The translations under genes were made by a program, and so were the position numbers. The notes under the pieces were generated by a model that saw only the letters and a list, made by a program, of their open reading frames with translations, searched no databases and was not told the origin of the DNA. This document shows, one piece after another, positions 11,884 through 23,107 of a DNA stretch of 64,000 nucleotides. The DNA comes from Litsea cubeba. Lineage: Eukaryota > Streptophyta > Magnoliopsida > Laurales > Lauraceae. Within the stretch, counting starts at the first letter, position 1. Every line of letters begins with the position of its first letter. Location of the stretch: positions 25,578,752-25,642,751 of the forward strand of contig CM022951.1 in assembly GCA_012931725.1 (NCBI GenBank), written 5' to 3'.

Positions 11884-14800
11884 TTAAAAGTAAAATTTCT
11901 TGAGGTGCGACGCGTTCCATGGCCGCGGCAGCAGTTTCCCGTCCATATCTTCAAGCTTATATGCGGACCGCCCCGCGGTCGAGACTACCTTGAACGGACC
12001 GCGCCAGTTCGGGGCTAACTTGCCCTGATTTGGATCCTTGTCTGCGGGCAGTGCCTTCTTCAGGACCAGCTCTCCGATGGAAAACTTCCTTTCCCGCACT
12101 TTCTGATTGTAATCTCTTGCCAGTCGTTGCTGATAGGCTGCTAAACGGATGGAAGCGGCTTCTCTGCGCTCTTCGGCCAGGTCCAGTCCCAGGGTGAGGT
12201 TTTTATCATTCTGGGCCTGGTCAAAGAGCTCAGATCTGAGGGTTGGGAGGCCGATCTCGAGAGGGATCACGGCTTCCATTCCGTATGCCAAGGAAAAAGG
12301 AGTTTCTGAGGTGGAGCGTCGCGGCGTGGTCCTGTAGGCCCATAACACACTGGGCAATTCTTCCACCCATCTTCCTTTGGCCCCATCGAGTCTCTTCTTG
12401 AGCCCATCCAAGACCACTTTGTTGGAGATTTCAGCCTGGCCATTACTTTGGGGGTAGGCCGGAGTCGAGTAGTGGTTTCTTATGCCGAGCTCCTTGCAAA
12501 AGTTTTTGAAAAGGCTGGAGTCGAATTGGGTCCCGTTGTCCGAGACCAAGACTCGAGGGATGCCGAACCTTGTGACGATGTTCTTCCATACGAAGTTCTT
12601 GGAGTCCCGCTCCGTGATGGAAGATAGTGCTTCTGCCTCGATCCACTTGGTGAAATAGTCGGTTGCCACTATCAGCCACCTTTTATTCCCCGGAGCTCGG
12701 TGGAGAGGACCCACAATGTCCAGCCCCCACTGAGCAAAAGGCCATGGACTGGAGAGCGGGCTTAAATCCTGTGCAGGCTGATGGAGGTTGTGCGAGAATT
12801 TCTGGCACTTTTCGCATTTCATGGCGTACAACTGTGCGTCCTTTTGCATGTATGGCCACCAGTATCCCTGGCTTATAGCTCGGTATGCTAGTGACCTTCC
12901 ACCGATGTGACTTCCGCAGATGCCTTCATGTATCTCGTAAAGGAAATCTTCAACTCGGCTTGGGTGGACGCACTGGAGGTAAGGGCCCGTGAAGGATTTC
13001 CTGTATAGCTTTCCTTCTGGAGAGAGCCAGAACCGGGCTGCCCGGAGCCTGATCTTGTGAGCTTGTGCTCTGTCCTCAGGGAGTTGGTCGTCTTTGAGGT
13101 ACGCGATGATGGGATCCATCCAACTGGGCCCGAGGTCGGCACACAGGACTTGCCGTGGTGGGCTAAGCTCTATACTCGGCGATGTCAGTGAGCCCACTTC
13201 TATAGTTCTCTTTTTTCCAGCCTCGACGGCGGAGGCTAAGTTGGCGAGAGCGTCGGCGTGCGAGTTAGAGTCTCTGCCGACTTGTTTGATTTCTGCTTCC
13301 GGGAATTGGGAGAGGAGTTTCTTGGAGAGGGTTAAATAGGCTGCCATTCTATCGTCGCGAGCCTGATAATCTCCAGTGAGCTGGCTCGTCACCAACTGCG
13401 AGTCACTGTAGATTACCAGCTGTTGAGCTCCGAGAACCTTGGCACTATTTAGCCCTGCCAGCAATGCTTCATACTCTGCCTCGTTATTTGATGCTCGGAA
13501 GTCAAGGGTCAGGGCTTGCTCGATTACTAGCCCTTCTGGAGACTGGAGGACTACGCCGACGCCGGCCCTTCTAGAGGTGGAAGACCCGTCAACGAAGACC
13601 TTCCAAGCCGAATCTCGGGAGGTGTTCCGAGATTGCTCGTAATCAGTCTCCGGGACTAGGCCATCCTGCCCCTTGCCCCCCAGTTCGGGGTCGAGTGGGC
13701 TCGGCGCCGAACTCGGAGAAGTGAACTCGACGATGAAGTCTGCCAAGACCTGCGCTTTGACCGCTGTTCGGGGCTGGTACTGGATATCGTATTGCCCTAG
13801 CTCCACGGCCCATCTCGAGACTCGCCCAGAGAAGTCGGCCTTCCGGAAGACGGACTTGAGTTGGTGCTCTGTAACCACCACTATCGTGTGGGCCTGGAAA
13901 TAGTGCGAGAGCTTCCGGGAGGCACTGACAAGGGCTAGTGCGAGTTTCTCCATTGGCAGGTATCTGGTTTCCGCGTCGAGGAGGGTCTTGCTTGTATAGT
14001 AGATGGGCTTTTGCTGCCCTTCATCTTCTCTGATCAGGACTGAGCTCACAGCGTGGTCAGAAACTGCCAGGTACAAGTACAATGTTTCGCCTTTCTTCGG
14101 GGTTGACAGTAGTGGAGGCGAGGCCAAGTAGGTCTTGAGTCCTTGGAGGGCCGAATCACATTTCGGGGCCCACTCGAATCTCAGGTTCTTCCTCAGCAAT
14201 TGGAAGAAAGGGCGGCACTTGTCAGAAGACTTGCTGATGAAGCGGTTGAGGGCGGCGGCCATGCCGGTGAGCCTCTGGACCTGCTTCGTCGTTGCCGGGC
14301 TCTGAATCCCCAGGATTGCGGAGATCTGGTCCGCGTTTGCTTCGATACCGCGTCGCGTGACGAGGCTTCCTAAAAATTTGCCGGACCCGACCCCGAAGGC
14401 GCATTTGGAGGCGTTCAGCTTCAGCCCGAACTTCCGAAGAACTTCAAAAACTTGCCCGAGATCCGCCAGATGGTTGTGAGATTGGGTGGATTTGACGACC
14501 ATGTCGTCGATATATACCTCGACTGTCTTGCCGAGCTGCTCCTGGAACATTTTGGTGACCAATCTCTGATAGGTTGCCCCCGCATTTTTGAGTCCGAACG
14601 GCATCACTTTATAGCAGTAGGTTCCCCTAGGAGTGATGAATGCCGTTTTCTCCTGATCCGGTCCGTACATGGGTATCTGATGATAACCGCGGTAGGCGTC
14701 GAGAAAGCTCATCCTTTCGTGACCGGCGGTGGCGTCAATCATCTGGTCGATCTTCGGGAGAGGGAAGCAGTCTTTCGGACATGCTCTGTTGAGATCAGTG

Positions 14801-17589
14801 AAGTCGACGCAGACCCTCCATTTTCCGGTCTTCTTCTTCACCACCACGGTATTTGCCAGCCACTTCGGGTACTGGACCTCTCTGATGGCGCTCGCTTCTA
14901 GTAGTTTTTCCACCTCTTCGACCACGGCTGCAGACTGGTCGATTCCGGACCTTCTTGCCTTCTGGACCACTGGCTTGACCTGAGGGTCTACATTTAGCCT
15001 GTGGCTCATGACCTCGGGGTTCACGCCTGGCATCTCCTGCGGGGTCCAGGCGAAGACGTCTCTGCTTTGCAAAAGGAAACTAAGCAGCTCGGACCGCTCC
15101 TGCTCGGCGAGCTGGCTCCCAAGAAGGAAGTACCTCTCTGGATCACTGGGGTCGATCCTGACCTCGGTGAGGTCCTCGATACTCTTTTCTCCTGGATCAC
15201 GGCCGACCCTCTCTAGCTCTGCCATGTGCACTTGCTTTGGCTCTTCCTCGCCGGACACCACGGCCATCATGCAACGTTTGGCCATTTGCTGGTCCCCGTC
15301 GACTGTGACCACCTCGACTCCGCCATCCCTTTCCAAAGGGAATTTGAGCTTTTGATGGTAGGAGGAGGGGACGGCTTCTATCTGGTGCAGCCAGCTCCTC
15401 CCTACGATGGCATTGTAGGGAGATGGCGTGTCCACTACGAGGAAGTCGGCCACCACTGACGTGCCTCCGACTTGGACTTTGAGGGAGACTCTCCCTTTGG
15501 GATACACGGGCTTGGCGCTGAACCCTATCAGGGGGGTCCGCGCCTCTTGGAGGTCCTCTTCTGTGAGCCCCATCTTAGTGAAACAGTCGAAGTAGAGGAT
15601 CTCGGACGAGCTGCCGGGGTCGACGAGGATCCTCTGCACCTTGCAACTCCCCAACTTCAGGGTCATAATTAGCGGGTCATTGTGAGGGAGCTGAACCCCC
15701 TTCAGGTCCTCGTCTGAGAACCAGATCTTCGGCCTTTCTTTGCAAGCCTTTTTAGGGGATGGCCCGAGCTCGGCCGACATGACCTGTTTCCCATGGGAGG
15801 CCCTCCTGGCCTCGGCGCGGGCTTGACCACTGCTCTGCTTGGTAGGAGCCAGGTGAATGACGCTTATGAGCCTCTCCGACCCGTCGCTGTCGTGATTCTC
15901 CTCAGTTCGGCGCCGAGGTCGGTCGTTGCTCCCGCTGCCTGCTGCCTTGTAGTACTCTTTCAGGTGCCCGTCCTTGACGAGCCTTTCGAGATGATCCTTG
16001 AGGGAGTAACAGCGCTCAGTGTCGTGCCCGTTCTGCTTGTGGTAAGCGCAGAACTTCGTCTGATCCCTCGTGGAGGGATCGCTCTTCATGGGAGCCGGCC
16101 ATTTAAAGTATGGCTTTCCTTGAATCTTTTCCAATATCTGGTGAATCGGTTCTTTGAAAACCGTGTTGACGCTGCCGCGGGAAGAGTAGGACGGTCTGTG
16201 TCTCTTGCCTCCTCCTGAAGCGTGGGTCGGGGTCGACGATCGGCCACCTGAGTGGGGGTCTCGGCTTGTTTCTTCTCTGCGATAGGTCCTTTTCTCCCCC
16301 CCAGAGGCTCGATTTCCCCGTCGAGATCGATCCTCCTGCCGCAGACGGTCCTCCTGCCGAGGACGGCTCTCGTTCCGAGACTCGCTCCTGGAAATGCCAA
16401 AGCTCTCGTTGGCCCGTGCTTCGTCCTCCTCCTGCTCGATGTACTTGTTCACCCTCGCCATGAGGGCTGTTACAGAGAGAACAGGGTTGCGGACGAGCTC
16501 CTTCCGAAGCTCGCATCCTGGCAGAAGGGCGTGCTGGAAGGACTTGATCGCGACATCCTCGGAGGAGTTGTCGATTTGGCTGTAAACTGTCCAGAATCTT
16601 TTGGCAAACTGGGTGATGCTTTCACTCCACCTCATCCTGAGGGCCATGATGTCGCTGTCGGTCTTGGGAATGACTCTGTGCGCCTGGAATTTCCCGAGGA
16701 AGGAGTCCCGCAACTGGGCCCAGCTCGAGATCGATCCCTCGGGGAGCGCACAGAACCATTTGAGGGGCAGGTCCCCCAGGCTGGAGGAGAAGACTCTGCA
16801 ATTGAGGTGCCCAACGTCACCCCAGACGGACAGTTTCTGTGTGAAATGGCGGAGATGCGCTGCTGGATCCGAGGTCCCGTCGTAGAGGACGAACCTTGGA
16901 ACGCTGAACTTCTTGGGGAGGGGGTACTCGATTATTTCTCTAGTGAAGGGTGACGAGTCGAGGCCAGCGAAGTCGGGGAGGTCCGGCTGGCTTTGGGCGA
17001 GCCCTGCCTCCTTCAGGGTGTCCTGGAGGGCCTGCTTGACCAGGCGGTTGATCAGAGCCTGCTGATCTGCCGCCTCTGATCTCGGCACTGATCCCCTGTC
17101 CTCGTGGTCATGGCAAGAGCTCCCGACGTGACTCCGCTCGCGGCTTATATCGTTCAGATGATCCCTTAGGTCTTTGCCGGTGACGGGATCCTTCCTGCCC
17201 ATGGGATCACCGCCCCCGGGGACTGGTTCCTTCTCTCGGAGCTGCTGCCTGAGCTGGCGGATGAGATCATCTTTCTCCTGGAGGGCGAGATTCTGAGCCC
17301 TGATTGCGGCTTGAGCGGGGTCGGCTCTGTTGCCATCGCGGTCCGAGTGGTGCGCGGACCGATGTGACCCTGCTGCTGCCGGGGCCTTGCCCTTCGAGAA
17401 ACGCTCCTGGAGGGGAGCGTTCAGCCGCGGCAGACCCTCCACCTCAAGCGGGGATGAAGCGGACTCGGTATGGTAGCTTTCTACCTCTGCGGCTTCCCTT
17501 GACGCGTAGGGCAATGGCCCAGGGAGAACCAGCGGCCCTGCGGGGAGGGATTTCGGGTGCTCTGCGCCTCTCTTGTTTCTCGGAGCCAT
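11884..17589 (-). CDS. gag-pol: Tat A gag-pol polyprotein, intact (1901 aa)
   Basis: One open frame encodes the structural and enzymatic polyprotein that packages, reverse-transcribes and integrates the element. Approximate residues: a coiled coil at 95-120; the gag core at 225-400 (KFSVPRFVLYDG start); a CCHC-like knuckle at 512-527 (CAYHKQNGHDTERC); an aspartic protease at 656 (LVDPGSSSEIL); the reverse transcriptase from 880 with YIDDMVVKS at about 1026; a Ty3-type RNase H at 1170-1245. A second, archaeal-like RNase H follows from 1327 (FVDGSSTSRRAG, then YSDSQLV). Integrase has its HHCC motif at about 1549 onward and catalytic D, D, E near 1623 (GLDIVGP), 1683 (VSDNGTQF) and 1720 (GQAEISN). 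The second RNase H marks the Tat lineage. No stop or frameshift interrupts it. ATG 17589 follows the primer site by about 75 bp. Confidence 0.95.
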   Translation of the reverse strand: MAPRNKRGAEHPKSLPAGPLVLPGPLPYASREAAEVESYHTESASSPLEVEGLPRLNAPLQERFSKGKAPAAAGSHRSAHHSDRDGNRADPAQAAIRAQNLALQEKDDLIRQLRQQLREKEPVPGGGDPMGRKDPVTGKDLRDHLNDISRERSHVGSSCHDHEDRGSVPRSEAADQQALINRLVKQALQDTLKEAGLAQSQPDLPDFAGLDSSPFTREIIEYPLPKKFSVPRFVLYDGTSDPAAHLRHFTQKLSVWGDVGHLNCRVFSSSLGDLPLKWFCALPEGSISSWAQLRDSFLGKFQAHRVIPKTDSDIMALRMRWSESITQFAKRFWTVYSQIDNSSEDVAIKSFQHALLPGCELRKELVRNPVLSVTALMARVNKYIEQEEDEARANESFGISRSESRNESRPRQEDRLRQEDRSRRGNRASGGEKRTYRREETSRDPHSGGRSSTPTHASGGGKRHRPSYSSRGSVNTVFKEPIHQILEKIQGKPYFKWPAPMKSDPSTRDQTKFCAYHKQNGHDTERCYSLKDHLERLVKDGHLKEYYKAAGSGSNDRPRRRTEENHDSDGSERLISVIHLAPTKQSSGQARAEARRASHGKQVMSAELGPSPKKACKERPKIWFSDEDLKGVQLPHNDPLIMTLKLGSCKVQRILVDPGSSSEILYFDCFTKMGLTEEDLQEARTPLIGFSAKPVYPKGRVSLKVQVGGTSVVADFLVVDTPSPYNAIVGRSWLHQIEAVPSSYHQKLKFPLERDGGVEVVTVDGDQQMAKRCMMAVVSGEEEPKQVHMAELERVGRDPGEKSIEDLTEVRIDPSDPERYFLLGSQLAEQERSELLSFLLQSRDVFAWTPQEMPGVNPEVMSHRLNVDPQVKPVVQKARRSGIDQSAAVVEEVEKLLEASAIREVQYPKWLANTVVVKKKTGKWRVCVDFTDLNRACPKDCFPLPKIDQMIDATAGHERMSFLDAYRGYHQIPMYGPDQEKTAFITPRGTYCYKVMPFGLKNAGATYQRLVTKMFQEQLGKTVEVYIDDMVVKSTQSHNHLADLGQVFEVLRKFGLKLNASKCAFGVGSGKFLGSLVTRRGIEANADQISAILGIQSPATTKQVQRLTGMAAALNRFISKSSDKCRPFFQLLRKNLRFEWAPKCDSALQGLKTYLASPPLLSTPKKGETLYLYLAVSDHAVSSVLIREDEGQQKPIYYTSKTLLDAETRYLPMEKLALALVSASRKLSHYFQAHTIVVVTEHQLKSVFRKADFSGRVSRWAVELGQYDIQYQPRTAVKAQVLADFIVEFTSPSSAPSPLDPELGGKGQDGLVPETDYEQSRNTSRDSAWKVFVDGSSTSRRAGVGVVLQSPEGLVIEQALTLDFRASNNEAEYEALLAGLNSAKVLGAQQLVIYSDSQLVTSQLTGDYQARDDRMAAYLTLSKKLLSQFPEAEIKQVGRDSNSHADALANLASAVEAGKKRTIEVGSLTSPSIELSPPRQVLCADLGPSWMDPIIAYLKDDQLPEDRAQAHKIRLRAARFWLSPEGKLYRKSFTGPYLQCVHPSRVEDFLYEIHEGICGSHIGGRSLAYRAISQGYWWPYMQKDAQLYAMKCEKCQKFSHNLHQPAQDLSPLSSPWPFAQWGLDIVGPLHRAPGNKRWLIVATDYFTKWIEAEALSSITERDSKNFVWKNIVTRFGIPRVLVSDNGTQFDSSLFKNFCKELGIRNHYSTPAYPQSNGQAEISNKVVLDGLKKRLDGAKGRWVEELPSVLWAYRTTPRRSTSETPFSLAYGMEAVIPLEIGLPTLRSELFDQAQNDKNLTLGLDLAEERREAASIRLAAYQQRLARDYNQKVRERKFSIGELVLKKALPADKDPNQGKLAPNWRGPFKVVSTAGRSAYKLEDMDGKLLPRPWNASHLKKFYF

Positions 17590-17665
17590 GATGATTGGAA
17601 AGGGTTTTGGAAAAGGTTTTGAGAAAGAGTTTTGGGAAAGGTTTTGAGGTATGGGTTAGTACTTT

Positions 17666-17683
17666 CCCACAGACGGCGCCAAT
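17666..17683 (-). other. Tat A primer-binding site
   Basis: On the minus strand the sequence just inside the 5' LTR reads TTGGCGCCGTCTGTGGGAA. The TGGCGCC start is that of a tRNA 3'-end complement. The same site is present in element B at 54490-54507. The exact tRNA (Asp-like) is not certain. Confidence 0.75.
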
Positions 17684-18419
17684 TGTAAGTGCCTAAAAAT
17701 TAAGGACTTCAAAGCAGGGATTAGGATCCTTGATTCGGGTGATTTGGATGAAGACTGCTGTGGCTCCGACTGGACCTGAGGAGGAAGAGAGGAAAACACG
17801 TCAGAGGACCCTGGCTGCAGGCAGCGCAAGGCTCTCCGATGCTTAAGTTAGTTCAGTGAACGAACAAGGGAGATGGAGAGGAAATCGCAGAGTGATAGTG
17901 TGTATTATGGGTTGCGTACCTTTAGGATGGAGATGGATGCGCTATTTATAGGCGATGGAGTTGACTATTGTGGGCGAGTTCCAAGACTGGGCCGGCCACT
18001 CGAGTGGCTGCGTCCACTCAGCCCATAATGCATTAAATGCTGACCCATGCTTCATTAAATGCTAGGCTTGCTGGGTCAGGCGGCGGCTCTGACTTTTGGG
18101 CCAGGTCCCATCAGGCCTGGCCCGGAGCCATGCCCTGGGGGCGCACGTGTCCTGTACGCGCCGTTTTGTCAGTAATGATAATCTGCAGGGCATGCCTTAG
18201 CATGCGCCGTTGTTCTGTCGCTGGTCCCATCAATCTCTGTCAAATCCGCGCTGCCGGGGTCGATGCCGAGGTCGGATAGGTCCGACTTCGGGAGCTTCCA
18301 CCTCGGCGAATGCCGTGGTCCTTCAGCCGCGGTCACCCTTGGCTTAGGGGAGGCATAACCATTCTGTCTGGAGGCCTGGGCTAGTGATAATCTCGGCTTA
18401 GTGAAAATATCCCCACACA
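17684..18419 (-). mobile_element. Tat A 5' LTR (736 bp)
   Basis: This is the partner of 7249-7978. It differs by a handful of substitutions and a 6 bp GCGGTC insertion near 18329. The minus-strand TATA box lies at 17942-17950 and should drive gag-pol. It is flanked on the right by the target duplication GCTTC. Confidence 0.92.
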
Positions 18420-18485
18420 GCTTCATTCATATGCATTATTGATTTAATCCCCAAACCGCCTTTTTCATGGGGATGTTGTAAGAAT
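18420..18485 (-). pseudogene. LINE remnant, piece on the other side of Tat element A
   Basis: The minus strand reads EKGGLGIKSIMHMNEA, the typical 'kGGLGIr.l..mN.All' block of plant LINE reverse transcriptases. It joins in frame to 7248 once element A and one copy of GCTTC are removed. Recognisable LINE sequence stops near 18485, possibly because the LINE was 5'-truncated on insertion. Confidence 0.65.
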
Positions 18486-19203
18486 TTTTTTTTTCTTGTA
18501 AAAAATAATATAAAAAATAAAAGGGCAAAAGGTGGTTATTCATTATCCATCTATAGCAGCACCAACAAAGTGTCAAATAAGACTGATACAACATATGTAA
18601 AACATCATTGACATATATTAATAGATAAAAAATGATAAACGTGTGAACAGTTAAGTATGTATAAATGTGTGAATAGTTAAGTATGTTTGAGAATTGAGAT
18701 ATCAACATTACTAAGAGCAGCAAATGGTTACAATTTCTCTCCTAAAAAAAACAAAGATAAAATCCAAATAATTAATGTTACATGTTTAGGATGTCTCTTT
18801 AAGTTAAAGAAGTGTTCATGAAGAAAAATTCAAAAAACTAATAAATAAATAAATAAATAAATGGACTCTTTTTAAGTTGAAAACAGCATTTGGTTGCATC
18901 AAGAAGACAAAGATCAAAGCAATGGATTAAGTATGAGTTTATGATGATTGTATAATTTGATTAACGCTAACAACATATGCATATTTCAGTTTCAATTCCA
19001 AAATTCTAGATGTGGCCATGATCATCCAGTTGCAGAGGTTAATAAAAATAGCTTAGTTTTATTCTACTTTGACTAATATATGCCCATGCTAACTACTGCA
19101 TTAATGTGTCCCACATAGACCCCTCAGTCACATCACTTAATATCTATCTAGATATATAAATAAAGATCATATGTGTTTATGCATCATTTAATATTCCATT
19201 CAT
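18486..19203. other. AT-rich intergenic DNA
   Basis: No gene is supported. A short (taaa)n microsatellite lies at about 18839-18862. The right part is probably 3' flank of the MYB-like fragment that ends at 19204. Confidence 0.5.
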
Positions 19204-19917
19204 CTAAGGATCATCGAGAATATCAGGAAATTCCCACAGTATTTCACTGTCTCGATCCAAGATGGACTCCACAAACGAATTCCCAGAATCAGCTCCGAGA
19301 ATGTCAGTTGGGTCTCCTCCCATCATGTTATTGTTGTAGCCATGAACGACTTGAGCGCATCCATCAACATCTGCAAATCCATTACAATACTGGTTCTTCT
19401 CACCGCCAATGAAGTCCAATTTTGGAATTGGAGAGAACATGTCATCCTGCATTTGGTTAGAATAAGAGTCTTGCTGAAATGCTTCTTCCGAAAGATATTC
19501 GCTCCAATTATTGAAGAAAGAAGGAGATGGGGCGTCTTGACTTTGAGTTTGATATAGTTGGAAAAAAGGAAGAGGTAGATATGCAGCTGTTTAAATGCTG
19601 TGTTGATGACTACTAATAGAAGAAGAGGAGGAGGAAGAAGAAGGTGAAGACCCTTCAATGGAGAAATATTGGGGTTGGAGAGTTTCCTAGTTGTTGCAGC
19701 TGAAGCATCTGCCACTAGTTTTATGGCCTGGATTTGGGCGAAAAGGTCCGGTCCCATGTGGGGTATTGGTTGTTAAGGTCCCATGTGGGGTATTGGTTGT
19801 TCAAAAGGCTATCTTGGGTTGGTAGCATCTCGGTCGTCATTGAAGTAGACAATGAGAAATTGGAGATGAGGCTTTGGGAAGGTGGTTTTGGTATGAAGGC
19901 GTTTGGACATACACCTA
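19204..19917 (-). pseudogene. Host gene fragment, copy 1: C-terminal part of a probable R2R3-MYB-type factor
   Basis: The minus strand encodes a Ser/Gln-rich tail with PSPSFFNNWSEYLSEEAF, MQDDMFSPIPKLDF and the terminal ILWEFPDILDDP, with the stop at 19204. Short 'WSEYL'-like blocks in a Ser/Asn/Gln-rich tail are typical of plant R2R3-MYB proteins. TDF1/MYB35 is one candidate, but this rests on resemblance only. No MYB DNA-binding repeats are in the window. A TAA at 19591-19593 replaces a Gln codon that copy 2 keeps, and a 26 bp local duplication lies at about 19752-19802. At 19917 the sequence switches abruptly to retrotransposon internal DNA. The same sequence recurs at 23503-24117. Confidence 0.55.
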
Positions 19918-22900
19918 GAAGTCATGGATGAAGTGGAAGACATACTAGATGCTGATATAGCTGACGAAGGAGATTCCCCAGCCATATCCATACATGCCAT
20001 GTCCGGTTATTCATCTCCTCAAACTATGCGAATTCAGGGGCGGATAAAATTGCCCAACTTTGCCTACACATCAATCCTCTTCATTTGATGTATTGGTAGC
20101 AGATGGCAATAGGTTGGAGTGCTCAGCCAAGTGTATTGCTCTTGAAATTAATATTCAAGGCTACCAGTTCCATACAGATGTGTATCTACTTCCCTTGAAG
20201 GGTTCGGATGTGGTACTCGGAGTTCAATGGTTGCAAAAGCTCAGGCTGCTCATGTGGGACTTCCAAAATCTCACCATGGATTTCACATTGGGCAGACAAC
20301 ACTACCATCTTCAAGGCCAACCACGGACCTCAACCGCACCAGCTTCTGCACAATCCATGGAACGCATCCTATGACATCAATCACATGGGATGATCATGCA
20401 ACTCACACACCCAATTGAAGGTAAGACCGAACCCATTCATGATGACTTAGTTTCTCTCATCAATATCTTCCCTAATATTTTTGAGGAACCCAAAGGCTTA
20501 CCTCCTAAACGATCTCAAGATCACCAAATTCCATTGGTTCCCGGTGCCCCACCAGCAAATGTGCGACCGTATCGGTACCCCCATTTTCAAAAAGATGAGA
20601 TTGAAAAATTAGTCAAGGAAATGTTGACCAGTGGGATTATTCAGCACAGCTCCAGCCCTTTTTCCTCACCAGTATTGCTTGTGAGAAAGAAAGATGGCAC
20701 ATGGCGATTTTGTGTGGACTACCGTGCCCTTAACCAAATTACAGTGAAAGACAAATACCCAATTCCAGTACTTGATGAATTACATGGGGCTCATTATTTT
20801 TCAAAACTGGATTTAAGGTCCGGGTACCACCAAATTCGTGTCCGAAAAGAGCATGTACATAAAACTGCATTTTGGACCCATGATGGCCACTATAAATTCC
20901 TAGTCATGCCCTTTGGATTGACCAACACACCGGCCACATTCCAAAGTGTGATGAATGATATATTCAGGTCCTTCCTAAGAAGATTTGTGCTAGTGTTCTT
21001 CGACGACATCCGCATCTACAGCCCATCATGGAAATCACATATTGATCATCTCAAACTGGTTTTCCAAGTATTGACTCAACATTAATTATTTCTTAAAAAA
21101 TCCAAGTGTTCCTTAGGACAGCAACAAATTGAATATTTGGGACATATTGTTTCACAAGATCAACTCCTTAAAAAAGGAATGACTAGCACACCGCTACTAG
21201 CCTTACCAGATTTTACTAAAGTATTTGTGATTGAATGCGATACGTCGGGTACCGGCATTGGGGCAGAATTAATGCAAGATGGGCGACCACTCACTTTTTT
21301 TAGCAAAGCCTTCGCTGGACGCACACTGGCCTTGTCCACCTATGAAAAAGAAATGATTGCCATTCTACAAGCTGTCACAAAATGGAGGCCCTATTTAGTT
21401 GGGCGCCAATTTCGCATACTTACAGACCACCAAAGTCTGAAGCATTTTTTAGAGCAACGGGTGGCCACCTCGGCACAACAAAAATGGGTATCAAAATTGA
21501 TGGGCTGTCACTATGAAGTTATTTATCAAGCAGGTCATGAAAATAAAGCTGCAGATGCATTGTCCAAGCAACATGAAGATGGCATTATTAATGCAATATC
21601 TACACTGTTGGATGACATTCGCACACACTATAGCCAAGATGTGAAATTGCAGGAATTGATCAAGAAACGCGAGGAGTCACCCAGTTCCACGCCCAGATAT
21701 GCAGAACGATATTATTTATTATTTTACAAAGGGCGTTTGGTAGTCCCAGCAATGCCAGAATTGCGATCTAAAATCCTATCTGAATTTCATGATTCACCTA
21801 CTGCGGGCCACCCCGGCTTTCTTCGCATGTACAAGAGCCTGACTAGGCAATTTTATTGGCATGGGTTAAGACAAGATCTCAAGCATTATATTGCTGAGTG
21901 TTCTACCTGTCATCGCAACAAGTATGACGCATCTAAACCCGGCGGGTTACTTCAACCATTTCCTATTCCCAAAAATGTTTGGGAAGATATATCAATGGAC
22001 TTTATTGAAGGGCTGCCCCTTTCTTATGAAAAAAATACAATAATGGTAGTGGTTGACCGTTTAATCAAATATGGCCATTTCTCCAGCCTTGCGCATCCTT
22101 ACTCCGCCAAAACAGTGGCTGAAGTGTTTATAAAGGATGTGGCCAAGTTACACGGCATGCCAAGGTCCATCATTTCTGATCGGGATCCAATTTTTGTCAG
22201 TGGGTTTTGGAGAGAATTTTTTGCTCAACAGGGATCAACACATAAATTGAGCACAGCATACCATCCTCAAACATATGGTCAAACTGAAGTTTTGAATCGT
22301 TGCTTGGAGACATATTTATGGTGCTTTACTTCTGACAGGCCAAAATAGTGGGCAAGGTGGCGTCCCTGGGCAGAGTGGAGCTACAACACATCGTACCACA
22401 CGACGATCAAAATGACCCCATTTGAGGCAATTTATGGCAGAGAACCTCCCTTTATTTTCACTTACCTACCAGGTACTACCAACAATGCACATGTGGAACA
22501 TGAGTTGCTGGAGCGAGATGCAATCTTGCGAGACCTCAAAACCAACATAAAGGCTGCCCAAACCAGGATGAAAGTCCAACATGATCGAGGCCAGACTGAA
22601 CGCACATTTGAGGTGGGCGACATGGTATATTTGCGTTTACAACCCTACAGGCAATCCACAGTGGGTAGACGATCTAACCAGAAGCTATCTGCACGATTCT
22701 TTGGTCCCTACAAAATTCTTGAACGAATAGGTCCAGTTGCTTACAAATTGGAACTTCCGGCAAGATCGCGGTTACATCCGGTCTTTCATGTGTCTCCTCT
22801 AAAAAAATGCTTGGGCAATAAAATTGTGGCACAACCCAAACCTCCGGCAATTTCAGAAGCAGAGACAATAGACCCCATTCCATCAAAGATTCTTGAACAT

Positions 22901-23107
22901 CGGTGGTTTAAGCAGGGGAAGAAAATCATTCATGAAGTTTTAATATGTTGGGAGAATTTACCAACAGATGATGCTACTTGGGAAGACCCCCAACTTCTTC
23001 ACCAGAGATTTCCAGATTTTGACCTTGGGGACAAGGTCAATTTTGAAGGGGGTAGGAATGATAAGAGTAAGCCCACCCAGTCGCAGCACTGGGACCATCG
23101 GGGATAA
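19918..23107 (+). pseudogene. 5'-truncated Ty3/gypsy chromovirus: end of gag, protease remnant, RT, RNase H, integrase, chromodomain
   Basis: A decayed polyprotein begins near the end of gag (ISIHAMSG at about 20000). The protease DSG active-site segment is missing, but FDVLVADGNRLEC remains near 20080. RT runs from about 20560 with VFFDDIRIYS near 20997. A stop at 21082 and a deletion near 21150 remove the connection segment. RNase H follows (FVIECDTSGTGIGAEL). Integrase has H..H (EFHDSPTAGH) and C..C (CSTCHRNK), and catalytic regions SMDFIEGLP, ISDRDPIF and GQTEVLNR. A stop lies at 22346. The tail (22860-23060) is a plant chromovirus chromodomain (ILEHRWFKQGKK, LICWENLPTDDATWE). The 5' LTR, primer site and most of gag are absent. 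Confidence 0.88.

Larger units (their letters stand above)
7249..18419 (-). mobile_element. Tat element A: near-complete Ty3/gypsy Tat-lineage retrotransposon (11.2 kb)
   Basis: The element has LTRs of 730 bp (7249-7978) and 736 bp (17684-18419). A perfect 5 bp target duplication, GCTTC, lies at 7244-7248 and 18420-18424. Transcription of gag-pol runs on the minus strand. The primer-binding site (GGCGCCGTCTGTGGG type) lies at 17666-17683. The polypurine tract is at 7979-7993 (minus AGACTGGGGGGCAAT). Between pol and the 3' LTR are a 72 bp tandem array and a spliced gene on the plus strand. Extra ORFs and a second RNase H domain are hallmarks of the Tat lineage. By eye the LTRs differ by about five substitutions and one 6 bp indel, so insertion was recent. 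Confidence 0.93.

Noticed and set aside
11205..11920. Open frames of 168-211 aa on both strands across the 72 bp array
   Set aside because: The repeat length is a multiple of three without stops, so open frames are automatic. No codon bias or domain supports a protein.
12149..16953. Plus-strand ORFs of 60-233 aa inside the gag-pol gene of Tat A
   Set aside because: They are antisense shadows of a GC-rich coding frame. None shows a domain, TATA box or splice pattern like the real antisense gene.
19264..19917. Interpreting the repeated segment as the 5' LTR of the chromovirus
   Set aside because: It lacks TG...CA ends, matches DNA outside the real 3' LTR (23059-23502), and encodes a host-like protein tail.
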